Below the pieces are notes generated by a model. That model had not been told where the DNA came from. It saw only the letters and a program-made list of their open reading frames with translations, and did no database searches. Position numbers and translations under genes: made by a program. 64,000 bases of DNA, from positions 47,863-111,862 of the forward strand of contig NZ_JBEXMJ010000018.1 in assembly GCF_040610475.1 (NCBI RefSeq), given 5' to 3'. Of the stretch, positions 16,694 through 25,832 are shown in pieces (positions within the stretch are counted from its first letter, which is position 1; every line of letters starts with the position of its first letter). This stretch comes from Actinopolymorpha sp. NPDC004070 (GTDB lineage Bacteria > Actinomycetota > Actinomycetes > Propionibacteriales > Actinopolymorphaceae).

Positions 16694-17989
16694 TCAGGCC
16701 TCCCAGGAGACGAGCAGCCGAACCGATCGCTTGTCGACGACGAACTTTCCCCTGTCCGCCGAGGCATCGTCGGGCCCGCCCGCGGGCAGCGGCAGCACCT
16801 CCACCCGCATCCGATCGCTGCCGGGACGGCCGGTGTCGTCCCACGCCCGGGCGGCGGCCGCCAGCCGGGTGGCCAGCACGGACCCGTCGGCACCGTAACC
16901 CCGGACCACCAGCGGCGCCGTCGCCGACCGATCGTCCGTGCGCGGTCTCGCCAGCAGCGCGGCACTCGCGCCGGCCACGAGCCCTGCGCCCATCGCGACC
17001 GGCGGGCCGGACGGGCGGTCGTAGACGACCGGAAGCTCCACGACGCCGCGTTCGACCGCCTCGGCGCCGGCGTACAGGCCACAGCTGTCCGGTTCGGTGA
17101 GCGCGAGCCAGCCGAAGAGCCCGTCCACGAGTTCGGGCGTGGTGAGGTCCAGCCCGGTGGCGATCTCGACGGGCGGCCCGGTCGGCCCAATCAGCGCGGC
17201 GGTCAGCCCGTCGACGTCGATCTCCCGTTCGCCGTCGACCGACAACGAGATGCCGACGTCCTCCCCGATCCGGAGCCGCCGTCCGGGACCGGCAGCCAGC
17301 CCACGCAGCGGCATGAAGCCGCAGGTGTGCGCCGATCGGCTGCACCACCGCGGACCGGGGGTACCGGCCGCATCGGCCGGATCGGCAGCCCGCTCGAACG
17401 CGATCGAGCGCATCACGCCCCGCAGGTCGAACGGCACCACCAGCCGGCCGTCAAGCGCGAGTTGCTCCCACCACGCGGTGGGCAGATCCCACGCGCCGGC
17501 GGTGACGATCACCCGGTCGTACGGCGCACCGTCGGGCACGCCCAGCGCGCCGTCGCCGCACTCCACCCGCACCCGGTCGTACCCCGCCGCCACCAGCGCG
17601 GCCCGGGCAGCATCGGCCACGTCGGGCTGCACGTCGATGGTCGTGACGCTCCCAGCGGGCCCGGCGAGGTGCGCGAGCAGCGCGGCGTTGTAGCCGGTGC
17701 CGGCGCCGATCTCCAGCACCCGGTGGCCGGGCCGAACGTCCAACTGCTCCAGCATGATCACCATGATCGCCGGCTGCGAGGACGAACTCGTCGCCGTACC
17801 GTCCGCGTCGCGGCGGGTGACCACCGCCTCGTCGGCGTAGACCTCCTCGGCCGGTACGCCGGGCAGGAACAGATGCCGCGGCACCGCCGTCAGTGCGTCC
17901 GCCACCCGCTCGTCGTGCAGCACACCGCGCGCCCGCAGGTCGGCGACCAGCGCGGCCCGGAGCCCACGCAAGTCCGGGTTGACACTCAC
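16694..17989 (-). CDS. PCMT-like SAM methyltransferase
   Basis: 431 residues. The first ~220 follow the protein-L-isoaspartate O-methyltransferase fold: PRHLFLP, SSSSQPAIMVIMLEQL, and the SAM motif VLEIGAGTGYNAALLAHLAG (about 93-112), then GPYD-like APYDRVIVTAGA. The C-terminal ~200 residues are not in housekeeping Pcm proteins. This extended form resembles methyltransferases linked to FxLD-type peptide systems and orphan copies in actinomycetes. No FxLD precursor peptide or lanthionine gene is nearby. It lies 33 bp after the ABC ATPase gene and may be cotranscribed. Confidence 0.7.
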   Translation of the reverse strand: MSVNPDLRGLRAALVADLRARGVLHDERVADALTAVPRHLFLPGVPAEEVYADEAVVTRRDADGTATSSSSQPAIMVIMLEQLDVRPGHRVLEIGAGTGYNAALLAHLAGPAGSVTTIDVQPDVADAARAALVAAGYDRVRVECGDGALGVPDGAPYDRVIVTAGAWDLPTAWWEQLALDGRLVVPFDLRGVMRSIAFERAADPADAAGTPGPRWCSRSAHTCGFMPLRGLAAGPGRRLRIGEDVGISLSVDGEREIDVDGLTAALIGPTGPPVEIATGLDLTTPELVDGLFGWLALTEPDSCGLYAGAEAVERGVVELPVVYDRPSGPPVAMGAGLVAGASAALLARPRTDDRSATAPLVVRGYGADGSVLATRLAAAARAWDDTGRPGSDRMRVEVLPLPAGGPDDASADRGKFVVDKRSVRLLVSWEA

Positions 17990-18021
17990 CCTCGGCCCAC
18001 CTCAGAACACATCGGCTCGCC

Positions 18022-18951
18022 TCAGGGCACCCGCGCCTCGAGCGCCTGGTCGCCGGGCGGAAGCTCCGGATCGGCCTCCTCGCGTTCGGCCTGGTCCACG
18101 TCGATCCGGTCGGTCCAGCGGGCGTCGGGGTCCGGTTGTGGGACCGATGCCAGCAGCAGCTGGGTGTACGGGTGCTTCGGTGTGTGCATGACCTCGGCCA
18201 CCGGGCCCTGCTCCACCACCCGCCCCTTGGTGATCACCATGACGTCGCCGCCGACGTAGTAGACGGTGGACAGGTCGTGGGTGATGAACAACGTCGTCAT
18301 GCCGTAGTCGCGCTGGAAGTCGACCAGGATGTCCAGGAACAGCTTGCGTACCTGCGCGTCCAGCATGGACACGGGTTCGTCGGCGATGATGAACGCCGGC
18401 CGCAGCATGTGCACCCGGGCCAGCATGACCCGCTGGCGCTGGCCGCCGGACAGCTGGTGCGGGTAACGCCCGAGCACCTGGCCGGGGTCGAGCTTCACCG
18501 CCCGCAGCGACTCCTCCATCAGGTCGCCGGCCTGCTCCTTCGACCGGGCCAGGCCGAACTTCTTGATCGCGCTGCGCAGCACACGGTCGACCCGGTAGAC
18601 GGGGTTGAAGATCGCGTACGGATCCTGGAAGACCGGCTGCACGTTGCGCCGGTAGTCGTCGTACTCCGCCCGGGACAGCTTGGAGATGTCCTTGCCGCCG
18701 TAGGTCACCGAGCCGGAGGTGGGTGCCTGCAGGCCGAGGATGATCCGGGCGATGGTGCTCTTGCCGCTGCCGCTCTGCCCCACCAGGCTGACGATCTGCG
18801 GCGGTTCGGAGCGCAGCGCGAACGACGTCTCGTGGACGGCGGTGAGGAACCCGGTTGCCGAGCCGCGGGCGTGGAAGCGCTGCACCACCTGCCGCAGCTC
18901 GATGTCCTTGCCTCGCCCGTCCCTGCCCCGCGTGTCCTGCGCCTGGCTCAC
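18022..18951 (-). CDS. Oligopeptide/oligosaccharide ABC importer ATPase, DppF/OppF type (system 1)
   Basis: 309 residues. Walker A is GQSGSGKST (58-66), signature LSGGQRQRV, Walker B AFIIADEPVSMLDA, and an OppF-type C-terminus (HPYTQLLLASVPQPDP). One of the two cytoplasmic ATPases that power system 1. The ATG overlaps the DppD-type stop by four bases (ATGA), so the pair is translated together. The C-terminal Cys-rich iron-sulfur motif of many OppF proteins is missing, unlike in system 2. Confidence 0.9.
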   Translation of the reverse strand: MSQAQDTRGRDGRGKDIELRQVVQRFHARGSATGFLTAVHETSFALRSEPPQIVSLVGQSGSGKSTIARIILGLQAPTSGSVTYGGKDISKLSRAEYDDYRRNVQPVFQDPYAIFNPVYRVDRVLRSAIKKFGLARSKEQAGDLMEESLRAVKLDPGQVLGRYPHQLSGGQRQRVMLARVHMLRPAFIIADEPVSMLDAQVRKLFLDILVDFQRDYGMTTLFITHDLSTVYYVGGDVMVITKGRVVEQGPVAEVMHTPKHPYTQLLLASVPQPDPDARWTDRIDVDQAEREEADPELPPGDQALEARVP

Positions 18952-19859
18952 CGCAGCTCACTCTCCTTCTGCGCCCGGCCGGGCTGCTGGTGCCGCCAGG
19001 GCGCGTCCCCGATCCTCGGGATCGACTCGATCAGGCTGCGGGTGTAGGGATGCTGGGGCTGCTTGAAGACCTGGCGTACGTCACCCACCTCGACCACCCG
19101 GCCCTCGTACATCACCGCCACCCGGTCGACGAGCTGCGCGTGCACCCCCATGTCGTGGGAGATCACCACCAGCGTGACACCGAACTGGTCGCGCAGGTCG
19201 CCCAGGCTCTGCAGGATGACCCGCTGGATGGTGACGTCCAGCGCGGTGGTGGGTTCGTCGGCCACCACCAGGTCGGGTTCGAGGGCGATGGACATCGCCA
19301 TCAGCACCCGCTGCTTCATGCCGCCGGACAGCTCGTGCGGGTACATCCGGGCCACGCCGGGATCCAGGCCCATCGAGCGCAGCAGCCGCGGGATCATCTC
19401 GTCGATCTCGCCGCGACGCTGCCCGGCGTGTTCGAGGATGACGTCCTTGAACTGGTCGCCCACCCGCATCACCGGGTTCATGGAGTTCATCGAACCCTGC
19501 GGGAGGTACGACAGCGCCCGCCAGCGCAGTGCCCGTAGCCGGCGTTCGTCCACCCTGAGCAGGTCGACCGGCGGCCCCTCGCTGGGATGGAAGGCGATCT
19601 CCCCGCCCGCGACGTAGCCCGGCGGGCGGAGGAGCCGCAGCAGGGACACCGCCATCGTGCTCTTGCCGCTGCCGGACTCACCGGCGATGCCGAGAATCTC
19701 GCCGCGGCGCACGGTGAGGTCCACGCCGTCGACGGCGGCGACGTCGCCCCCGGTGGTGCGGTAGTGGACCTTCAGCCCCTTGATCTCCAGCACCGGCCGC
19801 TGCTCGGCGGCGCCCGGCGAAGGAGGCGAGGCGGGTTCGGTCGCGCTGGCCCTAGGCAC
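18948..19859 (-). CDS. ABC importer ATPase, DppD/OppD type (system 1)
   Basis: 303 residues; Walker A GESGSGKST (60-68), signature LSGGMKQRV, Walker B LVVADEPTTALD, H-loop ISHDMGVHA. It ends shortly after HPYTRSLIESIPRIGD, so it too lacks the long Cys-bearing oligo_HPY tail. It overlaps the upstream permease gene by 8 bp. It partners with the 18022-18951 ATPase. Confidence 0.92.
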   Translation of the reverse strand: MPRASATEPASPPSPGAAEQRPVLEIKGLKVHYRTTGGDVAAVDGVDLTVRRGEILGIAGESGSGKSTMAVSLLRLLRPPGYVAGGEIAFHPSEGPPVDLLRVDERRLRALRWRALSYLPQGSMNSMNPVMRVGDQFKDVILEHAGQRRGEIDEMIPRLLRSMGLDPGVARMYPHELSGGMKQRVLMAMSIALEPDLVVADEPTTALDVTIQRVILQSLGDLRDQFGVTLVVISHDMGVHAQLVDRVAVMYEGRVVEVGDVRQVFKQPQHPYTRSLIESIPRIGDAPWRHQQPGRAQKESELR

Positions 19860-20733
19860 CGGCGACTCCTCTCAGTCGCGGGTTGTAGACCTCTTCCAAC
19901 CCGATGTTGCAGAGGTTCAGCGCGGCGAACAGCAAGGTGAGCAACAGGATCGGCGCGACGAACATCGGCCACGCGCCGAGGGTCAGCGCACCGGTCCCGA
20001 TCGCGGAGAAGATGATCTTCCCGAGGTCGATGGTCTCGCCCGGCCCGAGCCCGATCACCTCAAGGCCGACCAGGGCGAAGATCGCACCCAGCGCGGACGA
20101 GGCGAAGCCGACCCCGATGTAGGGAAGCATGTTGGGCAACAGCTCGTAGGCGATGATCTCCAGGTCGCGGAACTTCGTCACCTTGGCGAGTTCGACGTAG
20201 GGCCGCGCCCGCAGACTCAGCACGTGCGCGCGGATCGTCCGGGCCGCGAACGGCCAGCTGAACACCGCCAGCATCAGCGCCACCTGCGTGATGCCGACGT
20301 TCTTGGTGTACGCCGACAACGCGATCAGCAGCGGGAAGCTCGGCACCACCAGCACCATGTCGGTGAACGTCGACAGCACTCCGTCGACCGCTCCGCCCTT
20401 GTACCCCGCGATGAACGCCATGAAGACGCCCGCGATGGTGGAGATCACCCCCGCGATCGCGCCGACCTTCAGCGACACCGCCAGGGCGCCGATCGTCATC
20501 GCGAACACGTCCCGGCCGAACTGGTCGGTGCCGAGCAAGTGGGCAGGCGAGGGCACCTGCCATTTCTCGTATGCCGCGATCGCCACCGGGTCCTGCCCGC
20601 CACCGACGGCCGTGGCGATCAGCGGACTCGCCACCGCGGTGAGGATCAGCAGCAGGAGCAGCGCCAGGCCGGTCGTCAACTTCCAGTTGCTGGTCAGCAC
20701 GCGCCCCGTGCCTCGTACGAATTTCATGCCCAC
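19852..20733 (-). CDS. ABC importer permease, DppC type (system 1)
   Basis: 293 residues; an ATG two codons later (MKF) is equally possible. An N-terminal helix (LTTGLALLLLLILTAVASPL) is followed by the periplasmic segment with HLLGTDQFGRDVFA, the DppC hallmark, then five helices. The EAA loop that contacts the ATPases is around VELAKVTKFRDLEIIAYELLP. It pairs with the DppB-type permease, whose gene ends 3 bp upstream. Confidence 0.93.
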   Translation of the reverse strand: MGMKFVRGTGRVLTSNWKLTTGLALLLLLILTAVASPLIATAVGGGQDPVAIAAYEKWQVPSPAHLLGTDQFGRDVFAMTIGALAVSLKVGAIAGVISTIAGVFMAFIAGYKGGAVDGVLSTFTDMVLVVPSFPLLIALSAYTKNVGITQVALMLAVFSWPFAARTIRAHVLSLRARPYVELAKVTKFRDLEIIAYELLPNMLPYIGVGFASSALGAIFALVGLEVIGLGPGETIDLGKIIFSAIGTGALTLGAWPMFVAPILLLTLLFAALNLCNIGLEEVYNPRLRGVAGA

Positions 20734-20736
20734 TCC

Positions 20737-21798
20737 CTAACGCCAGTACTTGACCCGCGGATCCAGCAGCGGGAGCAGGAGGTCGAGGATGAGGTTGGCG
20801 GTGAGGACCGCGAAGATCGCCAGGTTGGTGACGCCCAGGATCGTGTTGAAGTCGAGGATCTGGATGGCGTTCACCAGCGTCGCGCCCAGTCCCGGGTAGT
20901 TGAACAGCTGCTCCACGAGAACGTTGCCGTTGAAGATGAAGCCCAGCGAGATCCCGAACGCGGTCACCTGCGGCAGGTAGCAGTTGCGCAGCGCGTACTT
21001 CGTGAGGATCCTGCGCGGCCGCAGCCCCTTCGCCTGGGCGTAGGTGAGGTAGTCCTCGCCGAGCACCGGCACCATCAGCATCCGGGTCGACAGCAGCCAG
21101 CTGAACACCCCGATCACCACGATCGACAGGCTGGGCAGTAGGCCGTACTTCAGCAGGCTGAGGACGAACTCCGGCGAGATGCCCGGGGTCAGCCGGGCGT
21201 TGTACGCCGAACGCGCCGGCAGCCAGGCCAGCTGGTAGGCGAAGATGAACGTCAGGATCAGCGCCAGGAAGTAGTACGGCACGTGCGACAGCGCGATCGC
21301 CAGGTTGGTCACCAGGTCGGCACCGGCCTTGCCGCGCCGCCAGCCGGCGAGCGCGCCCACCAGCAGGCCGAGCACCCAGGCCAGCACCGCCGACAGTCCG
21401 AGCAGTCCGACCGTCCACGGCAGCGCCCGCATGATGACGTCCTGCGCCGGGGTCGGGTAGTTGATCAGCGACGGTCCGAGGTCCTGCTGGAACAGCACGC
21501 GGTACATGTAGTGCAGGTACTGCGAGAAGAGGTTGCCGTCCAGGCCGAACTCCGAGCGGTAGCGCTCGATCACCGCCGCGCTGGCCTGGGCGTTGTAGAC
21601 GTAGTTCTGCTGCAGGGTCTGGATGAACGTCTGGATCGGGTCGCCCGGGATCAGCCGGAAGAAGAAGAACGCGACCGTCACCGCGCCCCACAGCTCCACG
21701 AGATAGAGGCCGAACCTGCGGACGGCGTAGCTCGCGAGCGGGTGCGCGGCGAGCCAGGAGCGCATCCGTCCCGGCACGACCGCGACCTCCGAGCTCAC
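20737..21798 (-). CDS. ABC importer permease, DppB type (system 1)
   Basis: 353 residues from the GTG at 21798, chosen because GTGA overlaps the stop of the binding-protein gene; an earlier in-frame ATG would lie deep inside that gene. Six helices with the DppB signatures FRLIPGDP near the N-terminus and the EAA loop YLTYAQAKGLRPRRILTKYA, then PGLGATLVNAIQ. It forms the membrane channel with the DppC-type subunit. Confidence 0.93.
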   Translation of the reverse strand: MSSEVAVVPGRMRSWLAAHPLASYAVRRFGLYLVELWGAVTVAFFFFRLIPGDPIQTFIQTLQQNYVYNAQASAAVIERYRSEFGLDGNLFSQYLHYMYRVLFQQDLGPSLINYPTPAQDVIMRALPWTVGLLGLSAVLAWVLGLLVGALAGWRRGKAGADLVTNLAIALSHVPYYFLALILTFIFAYQLAWLPARSAYNARLTPGISPEFVLSLLKYGLLPSLSIVVIGVFSWLLSTRMLMVPVLGEDYLTYAQAKGLRPRRILTKYALRNCYLPQVTAFGISLGFIFNGNVLVEQLFNYPGLGATLVNAIQILDFNTILGVTNLAIFAVLTANLILDLLLPLLDPRVKYWR

Positions 21799-23642
21799 TT
21801 CTTCCCCGTCGGCTGGAGCTTTCCGATCACGAACATGAACTGGCCCCACCAGTTGTTCGGGACCTGGTAGAGGTCGTCACCGGTCGGCCAGCCCTTCCAG
21901 TACGTCGTGTTGTAGTACGACGGGTAGGCGGTCTGGATGACCGGGATCACCGGGAGCCGCTTGTAGTACTCCGCGAGCGCCTGTTCCATCAGCGGCTTGG
22001 CCTCCGCGCTGTCGGGGTTCATCTCCGCCAGCTTCTGCGACAGTTCGTCCAGCTTGGGGTCGTTCAGCCGCACCTCGTTGCGACCGACCGAGTTGACGCC
22101 GATCTTCTTGGCGTACTTGCCCTGCAGGCCGACGTAGAGCTGGTTGGGGTCCCAGGAGACGCTGCACACCCACTGCGAGGAGATGTCGAACTGGCCGCGC
22201 TCGAACTTCTCGCTGTGCACCGAACCGCTGTAGCTGCGGATGTTGGCGGTGACGCCGAGCTTCTTCAGTTCGCCGACGATCAGCTGGCCGATGACGAACT
22301 CCGCGCCGTCGACGCCGGAGGGTGTGATGACCTCGATGGTGGCCGGCTTGCCCTTCCACATCCGCTTGCCGCCGGCACCCTTCTTGGCGCCCATTTCGTC
22401 CAGCAGCTTGGCGGCCTTGGCCGGGTCGTACTCCATCTTGTACTCACCGGCGACGGAGGCGACCTCCCACTTGTCGTTGCCGTCGTAGTCGGCCCAGGGG
22501 TACTGCGCGGTCGGCGTCTTCACCGGCCACACCGTCGAGCCGACCTTCTTCCGGTCGATGACGTAGGAGATCACCCAGTGCATGCGCGGGTCGCCGATGA
22601 TGCCGCGGGCCGGGTCGCAGTTCAGCCACAGCGCACGCGGGCACGGGTCGTGGAACGGTGTGGTGACGAGGTTCGGGTAGCCCTGGCTGCGCAGCGACTT
22701 CGCATGCTGCTCGTCCAGCGACCCGACGTCGAACTCCGCCCGCTTGAACGCCTGGCTGGCGGCGTCCTGGGACTGCGCGGTCGACTGGAAGATGACGTAC
22801 TGCACCTTCGGGTAGAACTTGTCCTTGTTCCAGTAGTTCGGGTTCAGCTTCCAGACGAACATCTTCTGGCTGGCGATCGCCTTGTCCAGCACGTACGGCG
22901 CGGTGCGGATGGGCGGGTTGTCGCGGAACTTCGTCGGGTCCTTGTCGGCCCAGATGTGCTTGGGCAGGACGTCGAACCCACTGGCGATCGTGCAGATGAA
23001 GCCGTAGTGCAGCCGCGGGTTCGGCTTGGACAGCTCCATGACCGCGGTGTGCGGGTCGGGGGTGGTGACGTCCTTGACGAAGTCCTTGAGGTCACCACCG
23101 CCACCGAGCAGCTCGGCGTTGTCGCGCATCAGCAGGACGGTGAACTTGAAGTCCTCGGAGGTGAACGGCTTGTCGTCGCTCCACTTCGCCTTCGGGTCGA
23201 ACTTGAAGGTGAGCGAGGTGAAGTCCTTGTTGTACTCGTAGCCGGTCGCCAGCCACGGGATCAGCTCACCGGTCGGCAGGTTGAGGTAGAAGAGGTACTC
23301 CCGCCCCACGGTGTCGAAGCCGTTGCCGGCCGCGTTGCCGTTCGGGATCCGCAGGTTGAAGCTGTTGAAGACCTGGTAGTCGACCTGGCCGATGACAAGG
23401 GTCTTGTTCCGCGGCGTCGGGATGTTCGCCTTGCCCACCGCGGGCTCGTCGTCGGCGCCCTCGGGCTTCTTGCCGTTGCCGGAGTAGCTGCCGCCACTGC
23501 TGGAACACCCGCTGAGGAAGCCGCCGCCGAACAACAGCGCGGCACCGGCGCCGAGGCCGGCCTTCAGCGCGCCGCGCCGGTTCATGAGCTGATAGCTCAA
23601 CACCTCTTCGACGTTCTCGAACTTGCGGTCCGACGACTCCAT
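21795..23642 (-). CDS. ABC importer solute-binding lipoprotein, family 5 (system 1)
   Basis: 615 residues. The N-terminus has MNRRGALKAGLGAGAALLF and then the lipobox LSGC with lipid-modified Cys46; the two Arg suggest Tat export. The mature part is a cluster C (SBP_bac_5) protein: FDPKAKWSDDKPFTSEDFKF is diagnostic. These proteins bind peptides, but many actinomycete members bind oligosaccharides or glycosides. Proximity to the GH2 gene favours a sugar, weakly. GGAGG lies before the ATG. First gene of the five-gene operon. Confidence 0.92.
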   Translation of the reverse strand: MESSDRKFENVEEVLSYQLMNRRGALKAGLGAGAALLFGGGFLSGCSSSGGSYSGNGKKPEGADDEPAVGKANIPTPRNKTLVIGQVDYQVFNSFNLRIPNGNAAGNGFDTVGREYLFYLNLPTGELIPWLATGYEYNKDFTSLTFKFDPKAKWSDDKPFTSEDFKFTVLLMRDNAELLGGGGDLKDFVKDVTTPDPHTAVMELSKPNPRLHYGFICTIASGFDVLPKHIWADKDPTKFRDNPPIRTAPYVLDKAIASQKMFVWKLNPNYWNKDKFYPKVQYVIFQSTAQSQDAASQAFKRAEFDVGSLDEQHAKSLRSQGYPNLVTTPFHDPCPRALWLNCDPARGIIGDPRMHWVISYVIDRKKVGSTVWPVKTPTAQYPWADYDGNDKWEVASVAGEYKMEYDPAKAAKLLDEMGAKKGAGGKRMWKGKPATIEVITPSGVDGAEFVIGQLIVGELKKLGVTANIRSYSGSVHSEKFERGQFDISSQWVCSVSWDPNQLYVGLQGKYAKKIGVNSVGRNEVRLNDPKLDELSQKLAEMNPDSAEAKPLMEQALAEYYKRLPVIPVIQTAYPSYYNTTYWKGWPTGDDLYQVPNNWWGQFMFVIGKLQPTGKK

Positions 23643-23983
23643 CGGGGCACCTCCATGCTTCGCCGAACGGTGGGCACAGTGCGTCGGCGCCAGACATCAG
23701 GGCACACCGATGTACGCCCGCGAGGGGCGTGCAAGAAGAACGGAACGTAACTGAGGGGCGACTCGGCACTGCGTGACGCCGCCCAAGTAAATTCCTGCCG
23801 ACAGAGGGAGTCAACAGCTCGCGCACCGTCTGTGGTTGCCAGATCTGGACCTGTGTTCAAGTTTCGAACCCAGGCGCCCGGGTAATCCCCGGAGACCGGG
23901 GCGACCAAGGTCGGCAACCCGAGAGGCAGACTCCGCAGACGCCGGGGACACTTACCGGTGAGCAGGCAAGGTGGGAGGTTGGC
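23643..23983. other. Intergenic region between divergent genes, no gene seen
   Basis: 341 bp between the system 1 binding-protein gene and the ANTAR gene. It must carry both promoters. I see no tRNA, riboswitch-like fold or strong repeat. GGGAGG at 23970-23978 is the ribosome site for the ANTAR gene and GGAGG (minus strand) serves the binding protein. Confidence 0.5.
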
Positions 23984-24931
23984 GTGTCGCGGGAACGACG
24001 CATCACCGAGGCGTTCGTCGAGTTGGCCGGAACCGCGGCGAGCCAGGACGGCAACGCCGACTTCCTACGGCTGTTCGCGCAACGCTGCGTCGACCTGATC
24101 GACGCGGCCGGCGCCACCGTAATGCTCGCCGACGAACACGGCCGGCTCGGTCTGGCCGCCACCTCCTCACCGGCCATTCGGCTCGCCGAGGTCACCGGCC
24201 TGCGCGTCGGCAGCGGACCGGGCCCGGAGGCCTACGCGCTCGGCCGCCCGGTGGCCTGTCCCGACCTGGACGCACCACCGGAACGCTGGCACGGTTTCGC
24301 CGTCGCCGCCCGCGCCGAGGGATACGCCTCCGCGCACGCGTGGCCCCTGCGCGATCGCGACGAGGTGCTCGGTGGGGTCGAGCTCTACCGCACCACCACC
24401 GGGCCGTACGACGAACCCGACGCCGAGCTCGCCGAGGCGCTGGCCCACGTCGCCGCGATCAGCCTGCTCCGCGAACGCCGGCAACAGCGCGCCGACGTGC
24501 TCACCCAGCAACTCCAGCAGGCGCTCGACAGCCGGCTGGTCATCGAACAGGCCAAGGGCGTGCTGGCCGAGCGCCGCAGTCTCGGCATCGACCAGGCGTT
24601 CGTCCTGTTGCGCGGTCACGCCCGCCGGCACCAGATGCGGCTGGCGACCCTTGCCGGGCAGGTCCTCGACGGCACCGCGGACGGCAGCCTCCTCGGCCGG
24701 CCCGACCAGCGCTCGGGCGGGAGGGGGCCGGCGCACCCCGAGCCCGCACGCACGGCCGGGAGGTCGCCCGGCGGCCGGCCCCAGCCGCAGCCGCCGCGCA
24801 CGCAGCCGGGCCGACCCGGACCCGCCGACCTGGCGAGGATGAGTCCTCGCCGCCCGGGTGGCCGGCCACCTGCCGGCCAGCCAACTCCCGGGCAGCCGCG
24901 CCCCGGACAGCCGCGTCCGGACCGTCCCTGA
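23984..24931 (+). CDS. GAF-ANTAR domain regulator with Pro/Arg-rich tail
   Basis: 315 residues, GTG start after GGGAGG. An N-terminal GAF domain (about 5-150) is followed by an ANTAR domain (about 165-225: SRLVIEQAKGVLAERRSLGI). ANTAR proteins bind paired RNA stem-loops and prevent termination. Here, as in many actinomycetes, the input is a GAF sensor instead of a receiver domain, so the signal is unknown. The last ~80 residues are a disordered Pro/Gly/Arg tail (PGQPRPGQPRPDRP). The target transcripts are not evident nearby. Confidence 0.85.
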   Translation: MSRERRITEAFVELAGTAASQDGNADFLRLFAQRCVDLIDAAGATVMLADEHGRLGLAATSSPAIRLAEVTGLRVGSGPGPEAYALGRPVACPDLDAPPERWHGFAVAARAEGYASAHAWPLRDRDEVLGGVELYRTTTGPYDEPDAELAEALAHVAAISLLRERRQQRADVLTQQLQQALDSRLVIEQAKGVLAERRSLGIDQAFVLLRGHARRHQMRLATLAGQVLDGTADGSLLGRPDQRSGGRGPAHPEPARTAGRSPGGRPQPQPPRTQPGRPGPADLARMSPRRPGGRPPAGQPTPGQPRPGQPRPDRP

Positions 24932-24953
24932 CTCCGCCGGCGGTTTGCGAGCG

Positions 24954-25634
24954 TCAGCTCGGCCGGACCACCGCGAACGGCGTACCCGTCAGGCGCTGCC
25001 GCAAGGGGTTGTCGGCCAGGGCGGCGGCCAGGGTCGGGGCCGGCAGCGAGCGCGGCGAGACCGCACGCACCGAGCCGCCGAAGTCGTTGATGTCGACGAT
25101 GGCGACGCCGACGCCGAGCCGCTGTTCGAGGTCGGCGCACAACCGCGCCGCTCGCTCGGGCTCGAACGGCGGGAACAGCAGGTGCTCGTACGGCGGGCGT
25201 CCCCCGTCGAGGTCACGGGCCAGGTCCCCGGCGATGCGGTAGAAGGTCCCCTTCACCCCGAACGCCCGCCCGACCGCACCACCGGCCGCGGCGGCGTAGA
25301 TGCGGAGCCGTCCGGTCTTTCGCAGGACGTACGCCATCTTCTCCGGCACCGACAGCCCGCGAGAGCCGGGGCGGGGCCGGACGAACGACGCGAGCAGCCG
25401 GGCCTCGCGTCCGACCCGCACGTCGGCGGTCGGCACGGTGCCGCCCTCGAGCAGCAGGGCGACCTTCTCGCTGATCGCCACGGTGTCGCCGGGTTCCAGG
25501 TCCAGAAGGTGCTCCGACAAGACCTCGGCGAGGTCGTCGGTCTCCATCAGCCAGCGGGTCCGCACCGGCTGACGCAGGAACGACTGCCCGTCCACGGTGA
25601 TCTTCGACCAGGTGTGTGGCGCGGAAACCGACAT
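24954..25634 (-). CDS. CofE-like protein (F420-0:gamma-glutamyl ligase superfamily)
   Basis: 226 residues resembling coenzyme F420-0:gamma-glutamyl ligase: LEPGDTVAISEKVALLLEGG near the N-terminus matches the family strand, and DINDFGGSVRAVS matches the conserved region of the active site. The FbiB C-terminal nitroreductase domain is absent. Bona fide CofE adds glutamates to F420-0. This is a divergent stand-alone copy, and the real fbiB is probably elsewhere, so activity is uncertain. FbiC for the same cofactor is encoded 35 kb away. It is convergent with the ANTAR gene (22 bp). Confidence 0.6.
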   Translation of the reverse strand: MSVSAPHTWSKITVDGQSFLRQPVRTRWLMETDDLAEVLSEHLLDLEPGDTVAISEKVALLLEGGTVPTADVRVGREARLLASFVRPRPGSRGLSVPEKMAYVLRKTGRLRIYAAAAGGAVGRAFGVKGTFYRIAGDLARDLDGGRPPYEHLLFPPFEPERAARLCADLEQRLGVGVAIVDINDFGGSVRAVSPRSLPAPTLAAALADNPLRQRLTGTPFAVVRPS

Positions 25635-25832
25635 AACTCTCCCCGTCCAGCATCATTGTGTCGCCAGGCAAAGCCAGTCTGAACGCGAGGCGACGCGCCG
25701 TTGACGGAAATGAAATCCTTCTAATCTGTCCGGTCGTTCGGGAATCTGTGTGGCACATTCAGTTGGGTCGGGCACAACAGGTCGATTTCCCGGCCGTTCG
25801 CGATGTGCCGACGAGATCGGCCGGCGTTCCGG

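Noticed and set aside
23850-23880. tRNA-like T arm (CCTGGGTTCGAAACTTG on the minus strand)
   Set aside because: The flanking bases do not pair into a T stem and no acceptor or anticodon stem can be drawn.
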